Source of the DNA: Bacteroides cellulosilyticus
Lineage (GTDB): Bacteria; Bacteroidota; Bacteroidia; Bacteroidales; Bacteroidaceae
Assembly (NCBI RefSeq): GCF_020091405.1
Contig: NZ_CP081903.1
Span: 3,906,501-3,970,500 of the forward strand
DNA: 64,000 nucleotides
Direction of reading: 5' to 3'
Position numbers and translations under genes: made by a program. How positions within the stretch are numbered: position 1 is the first letter of the stretch; every line of letters starts with the position of its first letter. Positions 1 through 8,000 of the stretch are shown piece by piece. The notes beneath the pieces are model-generated. The model was not told the origin of the DNA, ran no database searches, and was given only the letters and a program-made list of their open reading frames with translations.

Positions 1-157
1 GCAGTTGCTCGTGGTGACTCCGAGTGACAACATCCACATCGTGGAGAACGATATTTCGTATGTGCATTATGTGGAGCGCAAGGGCGACCGTTCTGTACTC
101 TATAATATGCCTATCAGTGAGTTTAAGGCAGAACGTGAAAGGAGTATGGAGGTATGA
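1..157 (+). CDS. jetC: C-terminal end of Wadjet JetC-like SMC-type ATPase (partial)
   Basis: Only the last 51 codons lie in the window; the frame enters at base 2 and stops with TGA at 155-157. The tail reads QLLVVTPSDNIHIVEND and then SYVHYVERKG, the kind of C-terminal segment that ends the SMC-like ATPase JetC of Wadjet plasmid-defence systems. The stop codon overlaps the ATG of the next gene (ATGA), the coupling usual for jetC-jetD. The identification rests mainly on the neighbour, which is a clear JetD. The rest of the system (jetA, jetB and the ATPase head) should lie to the left of the window. Confidence 0.6.
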   Translation, partial: QLLVVTPSDNIHIVENDISYVHYVERKGDRSVLYNMPISEFKAERERSMEV

Positions 158-1308
158 TAACGGCAGCAGAAATACGTAAGAAGACAGAACGCAAGTATGT
201 GGATTATTTGCGTTCAGTGGTTGCTGGCTCTGAGTTTGAACCAATTGTGATTCCTTGCGATAAGAAAGCGAGCGCATCGATGGATGAGTATCAGCACGAA
301 CTAACGGACATCCGTTCGCAATCGAAAGAGGTGAAGGGCTTTGGTTACACGATTGAGTGGAAAACAGTGAAAACGAAAGCATTGGGCGAACAGGATCTGC
401 CTGAGCGTGTGTTGTTCAGGAGTGCATCGGACGTTGAGCGCTTCTTGCTGAAGGGTGGTGAAGTGTCACAGTTTCGCAAGGATGTGGCGATGTTGTTTAA
501 TGAGTTTCCGCAGCTTCGTCCATGGGTGGAACGCTATCCACTTAAGGTGATCGAGAATGCTTCCTCTTGGCCTGATTTGTTGAAAGTTTTGCGCTATTTT
601 GTGGCGAATCCTTGTCCTGAGTTGTACATTCGTGAATTGCCTATTGAGGTGCACACCAAGTTCATTGAGCGCAATAAGGGAGTGCTTCGTGAGTTGCTGG
701 ATATTGTCATTGTAGAGCATGTCTGTTCGGATGAGAAGGAGTTCGAAAAGCGCTTTGGATTGCGATACGATGAGCCATGGGTGCGCATTCGTGTGTTGGA
801 AGCATCGATTGCGAGTGAATACTTTTCTGGTGTAGACGATCTGACGATGCCTCAGAGTCAGTTCTGTGCGTTATCGTTGCCTGTGCAGAAGGTGTTTGTG
901 GTGGAGAATAAAGTCAACTTCCTGACTTTTCCCAAGTTGGCAGGAAGTCTGCTGATTTGGGGGCATGGATTCACCGTTGGCATCCTCAAGTCTGTTCCAT
1001 TCATGCGGCACGCTTCCCTATACTATTGGGGCGACATTGATGTACAGGGCTTCGAAATTCTCTCGCAGTTCCGCAGTTATTTTCCCCAGACGCAAAGCCT
1101 TCTGATGGATCGCGCTACCTTTGACACCTATTTTGAAGGCGACAAAGGCACTCCAAGCAATGTATCAAAGCCTCTCCATCTTACCCCTGCGGAAGCCACA
1201 CTGTATAATCATATCAAGTCTCACAACCTACGTCTAGAGCAAGAGAAAATTCCGCAAAAATGTATTGAAAATATATTCAATAGTTCGTTAAAAATTAGCC
1301 AAGTCTAA
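154..1308 (+). CDS. jetD: Wadjet anti-plasmid system protein JetD (DUF3322/DUF2220)
   Basis: This 384-residue protein fits the JetD family, which has an N-terminal DUF3322 region and a C-terminal DUF2220 Toprim-like nuclease region. JetD is the topoisomerase VI-like subunit that cleaves circular plasmid DNA once the JetABC SMC complex has extruded it. The C-terminal half shows the expected acidic sites: VVENK around residue 250 and YWGDIDVQGFEIL around 290, giving Glu plus an Asp-x-Asp pair. Length is normal for the family. Its ATG overlaps the stop of the upstream jetC-like gene, so the two are translated together. The family call is from recognition of these motifs; I could not run a profile search. 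Confidence 0.85.
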   Translation: MITAAEIRKKTERKYVDYLRSVVAGSEFEPIVIPCDKKASASMDEYQHELTDIRSQSKEVKGFGYTIEWKTVKTKALGEQDLPERVLFRSASDVERFLLKGGEVSQFRKDVAMLFNEFPQLRPWVERYPLKVIENASSWPDLLKVLRYFVANPCPELYIRELPIEVHTKFIERNKGVLRELLDIVIVEHVCSDEKEFEKRFGLRYDEPWVRIRVLEASIASEYFSGVDDLTMPQSQFCALSLPVQKVFVVENKVNFLTFPKLAGSLLIWGHGFTVGILKSVPFMRHASLYYWGDIDVQGFEILSQFRSYFPQTQSLLMDRATFDTYFEGDKGTPSNVSKPLHLTPAEATLYNHIKSHNLRLEQEKIPQKCIENIFNSSLKISQV

Positions 1309-1771
1309 GCGGTTCTGCGGTAAATAAAAGTAGTTCTTTGAAAGTTTTGTCAATTAATGTCGTGTCTGCTTGAATGGCGAACACGCCGTTCAAGCATATT
1401 GGCATTGTGTGTTACCGACTTGCATGAAGAAATTGAATATTTGATTTTCATTCTTTTGCAAGTGCCCTTGGCGAGATTGATTGCAGTAAGCGAAACGTTG
1501 AAGTGAAAGGCCATCTTTCTGAACAAGTCTTGACTATTACAGCTTACCATTCAAAAGCTTAGTTACTTCCAAAATAGATGTACATAATATGTCAAACTTG
1601 CGTTTTTACAAGTCTTCTGAGTCGTTTAGAAGCAATCTTTTCTCATTTTTTTGATTTACCATATGTGGCATGATAGATATATGATTTCCATCATCTCGGT
1701 TAAACCTTACATCTTTTGTTCTTGTAGGTTCATGCCACTAAGTCGAGTTAAATTTTGATTGTCTTAAAACT
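1309..1771. other. Intergenic stretch with decayed transposase sequence
   Basis: 463 bp between jetD and the next gene. Apart from the transposase-like remnant listed separately (1350-1550, minus strand) I see only AT-rich sequence. No clear terminator follows jetD. Confidence 0.4.
1350..1550 (-). pseudogene. Transposase C-terminal remnant (IS4-type DDE)
   Basis: The minus-strand frame reads CNSQDLFRKMAFHFNVSLTA and continues INLAK, MKIKYSI and NANMLERRV. This pattern (a QDLF/FHFN-SLT-LA-K block, then a short Ser/Tyr-rich stretch and an N-x-x-M/L segment) resembles the C-terminal end of IS4-like DDE transposases common in Bacteroides. Nothing upstream in the same frame supplies the catalytic core, so it is at best a fragment. 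A chance ORF cannot be excluded. Confidence 0.4.
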
Positions 1772-2542
1772 TCAATCTGCCAGCATCTTTAATAACAGAT
1801 AATATTCTTTCTTATGTCTTTCCATCTTCGCTAAGTCTTTGTCTGTCGGGTGTAGAATGCGGGTAATATCCATATTGTACTGAAGGTCATTCAATTTGAC
1901 TTTGATGGCCAAACGATGTCCGCGGAAACGATTGATATATGTTTCACGATTGCTAGTTGTGCGGAAGTCCATTAGATCGAGAGTCTCTTCAATCTCGTCC
2001 CATTCTTGCTTTTTTAATTTGTGGTATTTTTCGTTCGGAAAGGATCCTACGATATCTTCAAATTCATAAATCCAGTCATGTTTTTCCTTGTTCTTCTCCC
2101 AGTCATCCAGTATCGCTTTCAGTTTTCTAATGATCTCTTTTACGGTATGACCTGTATCTTCAGTTGCATTAAACAGAAATCCCACGGTTTTTTCTTTCCA
2201 GTCGAAACCGTTTCGTCCGACAGTCGATAAATGTTCTTCAATGTAATCTTTACCTGCTTGATCTACCTGTCCTTTGTGCAATTCTTTGGCCAACCGTGCC
2301 GCTGCGTATGCTACATGTATCTTATATCCCATGATATCTTCATAGGCATCTTTTGTTTCTTTTGCAGCTTGAGGGTTAAACGTTCCCAAGTATTTGATAT
2401 ATTTCATATAAGTTCGTTCTCCCGCACCTGATAGCCCTGACATAGTGTCAAGTAGCTGGTCTGCAATCCGATCCAATACATTAATATCTTGGATATTGTT
2501 GCGCATTGCTTCATTCAACCGTTTTCCCGCCTGTTTCGCCAT
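1772..2542 (-). CDS. Protein with degenerate RelA/SpoT-type HD domain
   Basis: 256 residues. The segment AYAAARLAKELHKGQVDQAG with KDYIEEHLSTVG matches the start of the HD hydrolase domain of RelA/SpoT and Mesh1 proteins (consensus A-x-x-AH-x-GQ-x-x-x-G-x-PYI-x-HP). The next hallmark, normally LLHD-x-x-EDT, here reads FLFNATEDT, so the His-Asp pair that binds Mn is replaced by Asn-Ala while the EDT is kept. The (p)ppGpp hydrolase activity should therefore be lost. The remaining roughly 130 residues are helical and charged and I do not recognise them. It stands alone, transcribed away from jetD, in an accessory region. Function unknown. Confidence 0.55.
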   Translation of the reverse strand: MAKQAGKRLNEAMRNNIQDINVLDRIADQLLDTMSGLSGAGERTYMKYIKYLGTFNPQAAKETKDAYEDIMGYKIHVAYAAARLAKELHKGQVDQAGKDYIEEHLSTVGRNGFDWKEKTVGFLFNATEDTGHTVKEIIRKLKAILDDWEKNKEKHDWIYEFEDIVGSFPNEKYHKLKKQEWDEIEETLDLMDFRTTSNRETYINRFRGHRLAIKVKLNDLQYNMDITRILHPTDKDLAKMERHKKEYYLLLKMLAD

Positions 2543-2865
2543 TCGTTATTCCAATGCGATGCTCTGCTTGCAGAATGCTATAAAATTAGAGTTAAGTTTC
2601 ATCCTTTTACACGCTTCTTTTTAATTAATTCCTCTTGTTTTTAATTATATAGTTAATTATAACATGTGTGTGTCAAAACTCAGTTTTTAAAAACATGAAC
2701 TTATAATCTGAAATTTGAGCATCCTAAAAGACTAAAGAAAGGGTCATATCATTACTCAATACAGAGCTTGATACGACCCTTTTACGTGTTATAATTACTA
2801 TTTGTAACTTTTCGGGGCTGTCATTTTGGTTTTGACACATCTCCATGTTGCTAATGATTATGGGA
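2543..2865. other. AT-rich intergenic region with a hairpin terminator
   Basis: 323 bp of AT-rich sequence between two minus-strand genes. The only structure seen is the inverted repeat at 2738-2783, listed as a terminator. Confidence 0.4.
2738..2783 (-). terminator. Hairpin terminator after the 446-residue gene
   Basis: Inverted repeat AAAGGGTCATATCA (2738-2751) and TGATACGACCCTTT (2769-2782), one internal mismatch, followed by T-rich sequence on either strand. It lies about 80 bp downstream of the operon that ends at 2866. Confidence 0.55.
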
Positions 2866-4206
2866 TTATATCCCGTTTTTGTCAATGTTTACTTTTTCTA
2901 TTTCATCCCATTCTGCCAGAGAGATAATGTCATGGTATTGTTTCAATGATAAAACATTCTCCTCGCTATCCATACATTCGTATTCCCATGGAAGTTGATA
3001 AACGGTTCCTTCTTCATGATGGCCCATGTAGTCGTGAAATGTGTACGGAATCAATTTCACATGGTCCTTCTCCTTGAGTATTCGTAAAAGTTTGGCAGCG
3101 TCGTGTATTTCCAAAGGAGCGCCAGTCTTGTAAAGTGCAGTGGCGACTTCTATCGCGACATCCGCATACGCTGAGTAGCTGTTGGAAACAATGATTCTCC
3201 AACCGGGGCTGTCAAAATCCGATGCGAGTACATTCAGCCGCGACAATCCCAGTTCCCCATAATGGTCTGAGGCGAATTTGTTGAAATCCGTTTCACTGTC
3301 GAGATCGTATTCATCTTGCAAATCGCAGAATTTAACCATGTTGTAATATGCGACATCTTGTAATTCCAATGGTACTCCATTCAGGAAGGTCCGCTTCTTT
3401 CGTGTAGTATCAAACCTTTCAAAATACCGGTCATAGGCTTCATGAGCGATCCGATAGTATTTGCAATACGAACATATCGTCATTGTATCTAACAGTCGCC
3501 CGAAATTCTTGCAGACGGAATCCTCCAGTGCTTTTATTGCAGTCTCCTCGTCTTCGACTTCAATTTTAAATCTCGGTTCGATTCTGTTGAACTCCTTTCT
3601 CGCAATTCTTCCGTTTCGCTGCTGGTAAGGAAGATGATTCGCCACATAATCATTGAACCCCTCCGGATCTTGTATGATAGCATCGATTAGCTTCTGAAGA
3701 TGTAAGGCCAACTTTACAAAGAAATCCCTTTGCCATTCGGGATAAAAACAATCACCTATTCTGTCTCCATATCGGGAATAATTCGCAATAGTAAAATACG
3801 AGTGTTTCCTGTCTGAGAATTGTATGGTACGATTTTCTTTATATCTGGCGGAGCTAACATGATACCATACCATTTCCCTGGGATTTGACAATTCCCAATC
3901 CCGGAGGTATTCTTCCTTGCTTTCATATTCTCCGTCTGCAATCGACGCTTCGCAATCTCCCCATTCTTCCTGAGTAGGGCGGGGCAATTCGATATAAAAT
4001 CCTCTGTATTCATTGTCACCCATCTCTTCCAGTTGAGCAAATTGCTCCTGAAGTTTAACTAACATCTTCAATGTATCGTTATCAACCACGATTTCTGTAT
4101 CGCGCCCGCTTCCGAGCTGTTCGAATATCGCAGCATTCAATCCGCATTCTTTCGCCAAGTCTATGAAAAGATGCCTGGTAAAGATTGTCTTCTTATGTCG
4201 TTCCAT
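2866..4206 (-). CDS. Unknown 446-residue protein, third gene of phosphoesterase operon
   Basis: I do not recognise a family. The protein is soluble, strongly acidic and rich in aromatic residues (Trp, Tyr), with no signal peptide or membrane segment. A central CSYCKYY motif (about residue 245) has two Cys in a CxxC spacing but no partner pair, so metal binding is uncertain. Its ATG is only 3 bp after the stop of the phosphoesterase gene at 4210-5013, so it is the last gene of a three-gene minus-strand operon and probably works with the two metallophosphoesterases. A hairpin terminator follows at 2738-2783. Confidence 0.6.
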   Translation of the reverse strand: MERHKKTIFTRHLFIDLAKECGLNAAIFEQLGSGRDTEIVVDNDTLKMLVKLQEQFAQLEEMGDNEYRGFYIELPRPTQEEWGDCEASIADGEYESKEEYLRDWELSNPREMVWYHVSSARYKENRTIQFSDRKHSYFTIANYSRYGDRIGDCFYPEWQRDFFVKLALHLQKLIDAIIQDPEGFNDYVANHLPYQQRNGRIARKEFNRIEPRFKIEVEDEETAIKALEDSVCKNFGRLLDTMTICSYCKYYRIAHEAYDRYFERFDTTRKKRTFLNGVPLELQDVAYYNMVKFCDLQDEYDLDSETDFNKFASDHYGELGLSRLNVLASDFDSPGWRIIVSNSYSAYADVAIEVATALYKTGAPLEIHDAAKLLRILKEKDHVKLIPYTFHDYMGHHEEGTVYQLPWEYECMDSEENVLSLKQYHDIISLAEWDEIEKVNIDKNGI

Positions 4207-4209
4207 ATC

Positions 4210-5013
4210 TCATTCGTTTTCAATCGTTAAAAATTTCCCCGGATCAAATCCATTGATTACATGCTCGTTTTCAAATGCATATCCCATCTGGTTGCAAATC
4301 ACTTTTGTACTCCCGATTTCTGTGTCGATATTGGTATGCGAATGTCCGTAAATCCAAGCATTGATCCGGCTGTTACCGATCAGGTCTCCGTATTCACTGG
4401 CAAAGGCACTGTTCAATACGGAACCTTTATGCTGAGGAGCAACAACCTGCAAAGTAGGCAGGTGGTGAGTCACGACCACTATGTGTTCTGCCGTACTTTC
4501 GGCAAGACTTTTTTTGATATGCCCTAAACAGAAGTCATGCATCTGATTATATGCTTCCGTTTGGAGCAGTTTCCCTTTGTACATGGTCTGACGGAAATCG
4601 TTAAGTCCTTTCCAAACGAAATATTCGTCTACCGGTTCGATATGCGACCAAAATGTGCTCATTATGAAATCGGTATCGTCTATTCTCAATACTTGATTTT
4701 GATAATAACCGACATTCTCTTTGAACATCCATCGCCATTGTAATCCCCGTTCCATCACATCGCAATAATTGTAATATTCATGGTTCCCGGGAACAATAAG
4801 AACCTGCCTATAGTTTTTAGATGCCCATTCCCAGAAATTCCCCAAAGGAGCTACTCTGTCTTTCAGATAGAAAATATCTCCGGCCAATACGAGTATATCG
4901 CCCGTTACCGGAAATCTGTTTTGTTTTATGTACCTGCTGTTCTCCCTGAACTCAAAATGCAGATCGCTCATATATTGTATTCTCATATTACTTATTTTTA
5001 TTTGCTTGTTCAA
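4210..5013 (-). CDS. Calcineurin-like metallophosphoesterase
   Basis: 267 residues with the ordered metal-binding motifs of the calcineurin-like superfamily: SDLHFE (D-x-H) near residue 16, LVLAGDIF (GD), IVPGNHEYY (GNHE), a single His in VVTHHLPT and a final GHSHTN (GHxH). All metal ligands are present, so it should be an active di-metal phosphatase, nuclease or diesterase; the substrate cannot be told. The first Met precedes the core by ten residues and MRIQYMSDLHF (residue 10) is a plausible alternative start. The 5' end overlaps the gene at 4988-5593 by 26 bp, showing translational coupling. Confidence 0.85.
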   Translation of the reverse strand: MNKQIKISNMRIQYMSDLHFEFRENSRYIKQNRFPVTGDILVLAGDIFYLKDRVAPLGNFWEWASKNYRQVLIVPGNHEYYNYCDVMERGLQWRWMFKENVGYYQNQVLRIDDTDFIMSTFWSHIEPVDEYFVWKGLNDFRQTMYKGKLLQTEAYNQMHDFCLGHIKKSLAESTAEHIVVVTHHLPTLQVVAPQHKGSVLNSAFASEYGDLIGNSRINAWIYGHSHTNIDTEIGSTKVICNQMGYAFENEHVINGFDPGKFLTIENE

Positions 5014-5593
5014 CCTGTTTTTGGATTATCCTCTTTACCTGCTCAAATGAGACCGGAGTAAAGTCATTATTATCCACTCCCACATCATATTGCGTCGGAA
5101 AGAGCATATCCAGCCGTGAAGCGTCTTTTCCCGTATTATTCTTGCTCGTATGCACATGCCCGAACAGTTGCCACATATTCCTGTAAGCACCTCCATAGCA
5201 GAGGAACGGATAGTGGTTCAGGTAGATTTTCTGCTTGTCGACCTCTATGTGCATTTGCATGCTTGTCAATTCAAACCTGCTGGCGTACCCTTGCCTGATA
5301 TTTTTTAGATCATGATTACCGAGAATGAGATAGATTTTTCCATTCAGTCTGTTAAGAATCTTGGTCCATTCATGGGATCCTCCCAGGCAAAAATCCCCCA
5401 GATGAAACACGATATCATCTTGATCAACTACCCGGTTCCAATTTTCGATCAGCGTTTCATTCATATCTTCTACATTCTTGAATGGCCTCTTGCAAAAGTC
5501 AATGATATTCGAATGATAAAAGTGCGTGTCCGATGTAAAATACACCTTGTTTCCGTCAAATTTGTAATTCATTTTGCTCTCTTTTGTGCACAT
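4988..5593 (-). CDS. Phage-type metallophosphatase (calcineurin-like)
   Basis: 201 residues. Motifs in order: YFTSDTHFYHSNII (D-x-H plus a second His), VFHLGDFCLGG (GD), LILGNHDL (GNHD), YLNHYPF (H) and LFGHVHTS (GHxH). This compact form, with FTSDTHFxHxNII at the front, is typical of small phosphatases carried by phages and bacterial accessory regions. It differs clearly from the next gene, so the pair is not a recent duplication. The likely start is MNYKFDGNKVYF (residue 8) or the upstream ATG. First gene of the operon 5593-2866. Confidence 0.85.
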   Translation of the reverse strand: MCTKESKMNYKFDGNKVYFTSDTHFYHSNIIDFCKRPFKNVEDMNETLIENWNRVVDQDDIVFHLGDFCLGGSHEWTKILNRLNGKIYLILGNHDLKNIRQGYASRFELTSMQMHIEVDKQKIYLNHYPFLCYGGAYRNMWQLFGHVHTSKNNTGKDASRLDMLFPTQYDVGVDNNDFTPVSFEQVKRIIQKQVEQANKNK

Positions 5594-6471
5594 TGCTGTG
5601 CGGTTAATTAAAATTGGTTGTTCTTGTGCTCATTGTACGGAAATGACGGGAGAGGAATTGCACGGAGCAAACAGTCACCAATGGGCATAAAACAAAATAG
5701 TTGGAAAGTTCGGTAAGGACTCTCCAACTATTCTGTTGTTTATTTTAAGATCAAGATACGAGCATCTATCGCATCTTATCTCCTATATCTGTTCGTTGGA
5801 AAGTATTTATGATATTCTCTGGCGTTTCAATGCTCCAAACATGAAGAACATACGACTGAACTTCGAAGCATTTGTTGTCTCGAATTGTCGTTTGGGATAA
5901 TATGTTCATTCTATTTTGCTGCATTGTAAATTTTCAAAAGAGGCGCAAATGTACAGAATAATTTCGCAATACTCCAAATATTTTTCAGTGAATTCTTCAA
6001 ATCACCCTATAAAAATCACTGTGAGACTTAAGAGGATGTTCAATATGCCATGATTCGAATACTTCGCAATAATTGTTGGGAATATTTATCAAATGTATTA
6101 TATGAAATCTCATTGGTGATGATTTCTGCTGTTATATTCAAATATACCAATCGCTTGATTATCAGAATCTATTTTGGCTGAAAAAACAATTCAGTTCTAT
6201 TCGAATATTATCTGTAATTTGGATAAGTTTTAGTGGCACTGATAAAATTTGCCTATTTATCACTGTTAAATTGTATGAGGGACAGAATTTTGTCCCTTGT
6301 ATCCGTTCAGGGAACAAACGGGGGACAAAATCATGAAAAATTGATACAATACTTTATTATTCCTTTGCATTTAATGTGTTGATTATCAATGTCATCTAAG
6401 TTGGACTGTTTCTTCTTTTACTTTCTATTGTATATTGTATAATATGTTGATAATCAATAAGTTATATACTA
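5594..6471. other. Long non-coding region at the accessory/core boundary
   Basis: 878 bp without a convincing gene. It contains a strong hairpin (5696-5732), a minus-strand TAnnTTTG promoter-like site (5946-5978), an AGGGACA/TGTCCCT inverted repeat (6278-6297), and two 11-bp palindromes TTGATTATCAA (6379-6389) and TTGATAATCAA (6447-6457). Around 5812-5905 the plus strand reads as a short peptide (DILWRFNAPN then MKNIRLNFEAF) ending in a stop; it may be a decayed coding end. Confidence 0.4.
5696..5940 (-). ncRNA. Candidate small RNA or long leader (promoter plus terminator-like hairpin)
   Basis: On the minus strand a promoter-like pair TTTG (5975-5978) and TACATTTG (5946-5953), 21 bp apart, predicts a start near 5940. 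About 240 bp further the transcript would form the hairpin AATAGTTGGAGAGT/ACTTTCCAACTATT (5719-5732 with 5696-5709) followed by TTGTTTT. This could end a small RNA or attenuate the operon starting at 5593. Inference from signals only; no known RNA family recognised. Confidence 0.25.
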
Positions 6472-7872
6472 CTATTTGCCGATGCAGAAGTGCTGAAATA
6501 TATTTTGTAGCACCATATCATTCGTCACCTCCCCCGCAATGTCGCTCAAATGGAAGATGCACTCCCTGATGTCCTGGGCCACGAAGTCCCCGGAAAGATT
6601 GTTTGCCAATCCCTGTTGTACGCGTTCGATGGCTTCTAAAGCATGCGTAAGGGCTTCGTAATGGCGGGCATTGGTCACTATCACGTCGTTCTGGGTTATC
6701 GTAGGCAGATTGGCGGCGGCTATAAGTTTCTTTTGAAGCACATCCGTATTTTGCCTTTTCTTGGCGGAAATAAAAATACATTCGGCGTCAGGAATGATGG
6801 AAGAGGCCGCAGACAGCACCTCATCAGAATGAGCCGTGCCCAACAAATCCGCTTTGTTGAATACCAATATCAAATGCTTTCTTTCCAGGCGCGGAAGTAT
6901 CTGCCCCGATAGCTGATTCATTTGCGACGTTGCGTCCGTTGCATCAATCATCCAAAGCACAATCTCCGCTTGTTCCAGTTTTTGGAACGTGCGCTCTATG
7001 CCCAGACTCTCAATCGTATCATTGGTCTCGCGGATACCTGCCGTGTCAATGAAACGGAAAGTAATACCGCCGATATTGGTCGTATCTTCAATCACATCGC
7101 GTGTAGTGCCGTGAATGTCGCTCACGATAGCCTTGTCCTCGTTCAGCAATACATTGAGGAGCGTTGATTTCCCGGCATTCGTTTCGCCGATGATGGCTAC
7201 CGGTACGCCGTTTTTGATCGCATTTCCTACGCTGAACGAATGTACCAGTCGGGAAATGACCCCCTCGATATGATCCGCCAATCGGCAAAGCTCCGTTCTG
7301 TCCGCAAACTCCAACTCTTCATGGTCGCTGAAATCCAGTTCCAGCTCAATCAGTGAAGTGAAGTGTAGCAACTGGTTGCGTAGCTCCGTAAGCTCCTTGC
7401 TGAATCCGCCACGCATCTGGCTCATGGCAAGGCGGTGGGTGGCGGCAGACGAAGAAGCAATCAGGTCCGCCACGGCTTCGGCCTGGCTCAAATCCATCTT
7501 GCCATTGAGAAAGGCGCGTTGCGTGTATTCCCCCGGTCCCGCCAGGCGGCAACCGTGCTTGATGAGCAATTGCAAAACCTGTTGCAAGATATAGCTCGAA
7601 CCGTGGCAGGTGATCTCCGTACTATCTTCGCCCGTGTAAGAGTGCGGGGCGCGAAACAGGCTGACAAGAACCTCGTCGATGATTTCCTCGCCATCGTGTA
7701 TCTTCCCGAAAGTCAGTGTATAAGGTTTGCAATTCGCCAGCGTTTTACCGGATTTTGCCGGGGTGAAAATGCGGCTGGTGATACGAATGGCGTCCGCTCC
7801 TGAGACGCGAATGCTTCCGATTGCTCCTCCTTGGGCCGTGGCAATGGCACAGATGGTATCCTGATTCATCAT
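6472..7872 (-). CDS. mnmE: tRNA modification GTPase MnmE
   Basis: 466 residues, normal length. MnmE with MnmG installs the carboxymethylaminomethyl group at U34 of several tRNAs. Visible: N-terminal formyl-THF-binding domain (DTICAIATAQGGAIGSIRVSG), helical middle domain, and an inserted Ras-like G domain with G1 GETNAGKS (about residues 229-236), G2 GTTRD, G3 DTAG, G4 NKAD and a SAK G5. The C-terminal catalytic motif CIGK is intact at the very end. The start MMNQDT could be either Met. A -7-like TATCTTTG (minus strand, 7893-7900) lies just upstream. Monocistronic, divergent from the sensor kinase. Confidence 0.97.
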   Translation of the reverse strand: MMNQDTICAIATAQGGAIGSIRVSGADAIRITSRIFTPAKSGKTLANCKPYTLTFGKIHDGEEIIDEVLVSLFRAPHSYTGEDSTEITCHGSSYILQQVLQLLIKHGCRLAGPGEYTQRAFLNGKMDLSQAEAVADLIASSSAATHRLAMSQMRGGFSKELTELRNQLLHFTSLIELELDFSDHEELEFADRTELCRLADHIEGVISRLVHSFSVGNAIKNGVPVAIIGETNAGKSTLLNVLLNEDKAIVSDIHGTTRDVIEDTTNIGGITFRFIDTAGIRETNDTIESLGIERTFQKLEQAEIVLWMIDATDATSQMNQLSGQILPRLERKHLILVFNKADLLGTAHSDEVLSAASSIIPDAECIFISAKKRQNTDVLQKKLIAAANLPTITQNDVIVTNARHYEALTHALEAIERVQQGLANNLSGDFVAQDIRECIFHLSDIAGEVTNDMVLQNIFQHFCIGK

Positions 7873-7928
7873 AAAAATTGTTATTTGCGTTGCAAAGATA
7901 GCCTTTTGGGGTAAAAAAAAGAACGCGA

Positions 7929-7961
7929 TTGTATATTACTTACTCTTTTTTATTACATTTG
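7929..7961 (+). promoter_or_regulatory. Bacteroides-type promoter of the hybrid sensor kinase
   Basis: TTG (7929-7931), 22 bp, then TACATTTG (7954-7961). Transcription would begin near 7968, which places the upstream in-frame ATG at 7929 outside the message and supports a start at 7983 or 8001. Confidence 0.5.
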
Positions 7962-8000
7962 CTCAATTTTCGTAGCCTTTACATGATACACTTTGTTATT

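Noticed and set aside
7929..8000. N-terminal extension of the sensor kinase
   Set aside because: A promoter-like TACATTTG lies inside it, so the extension is not expected to be transcribed.
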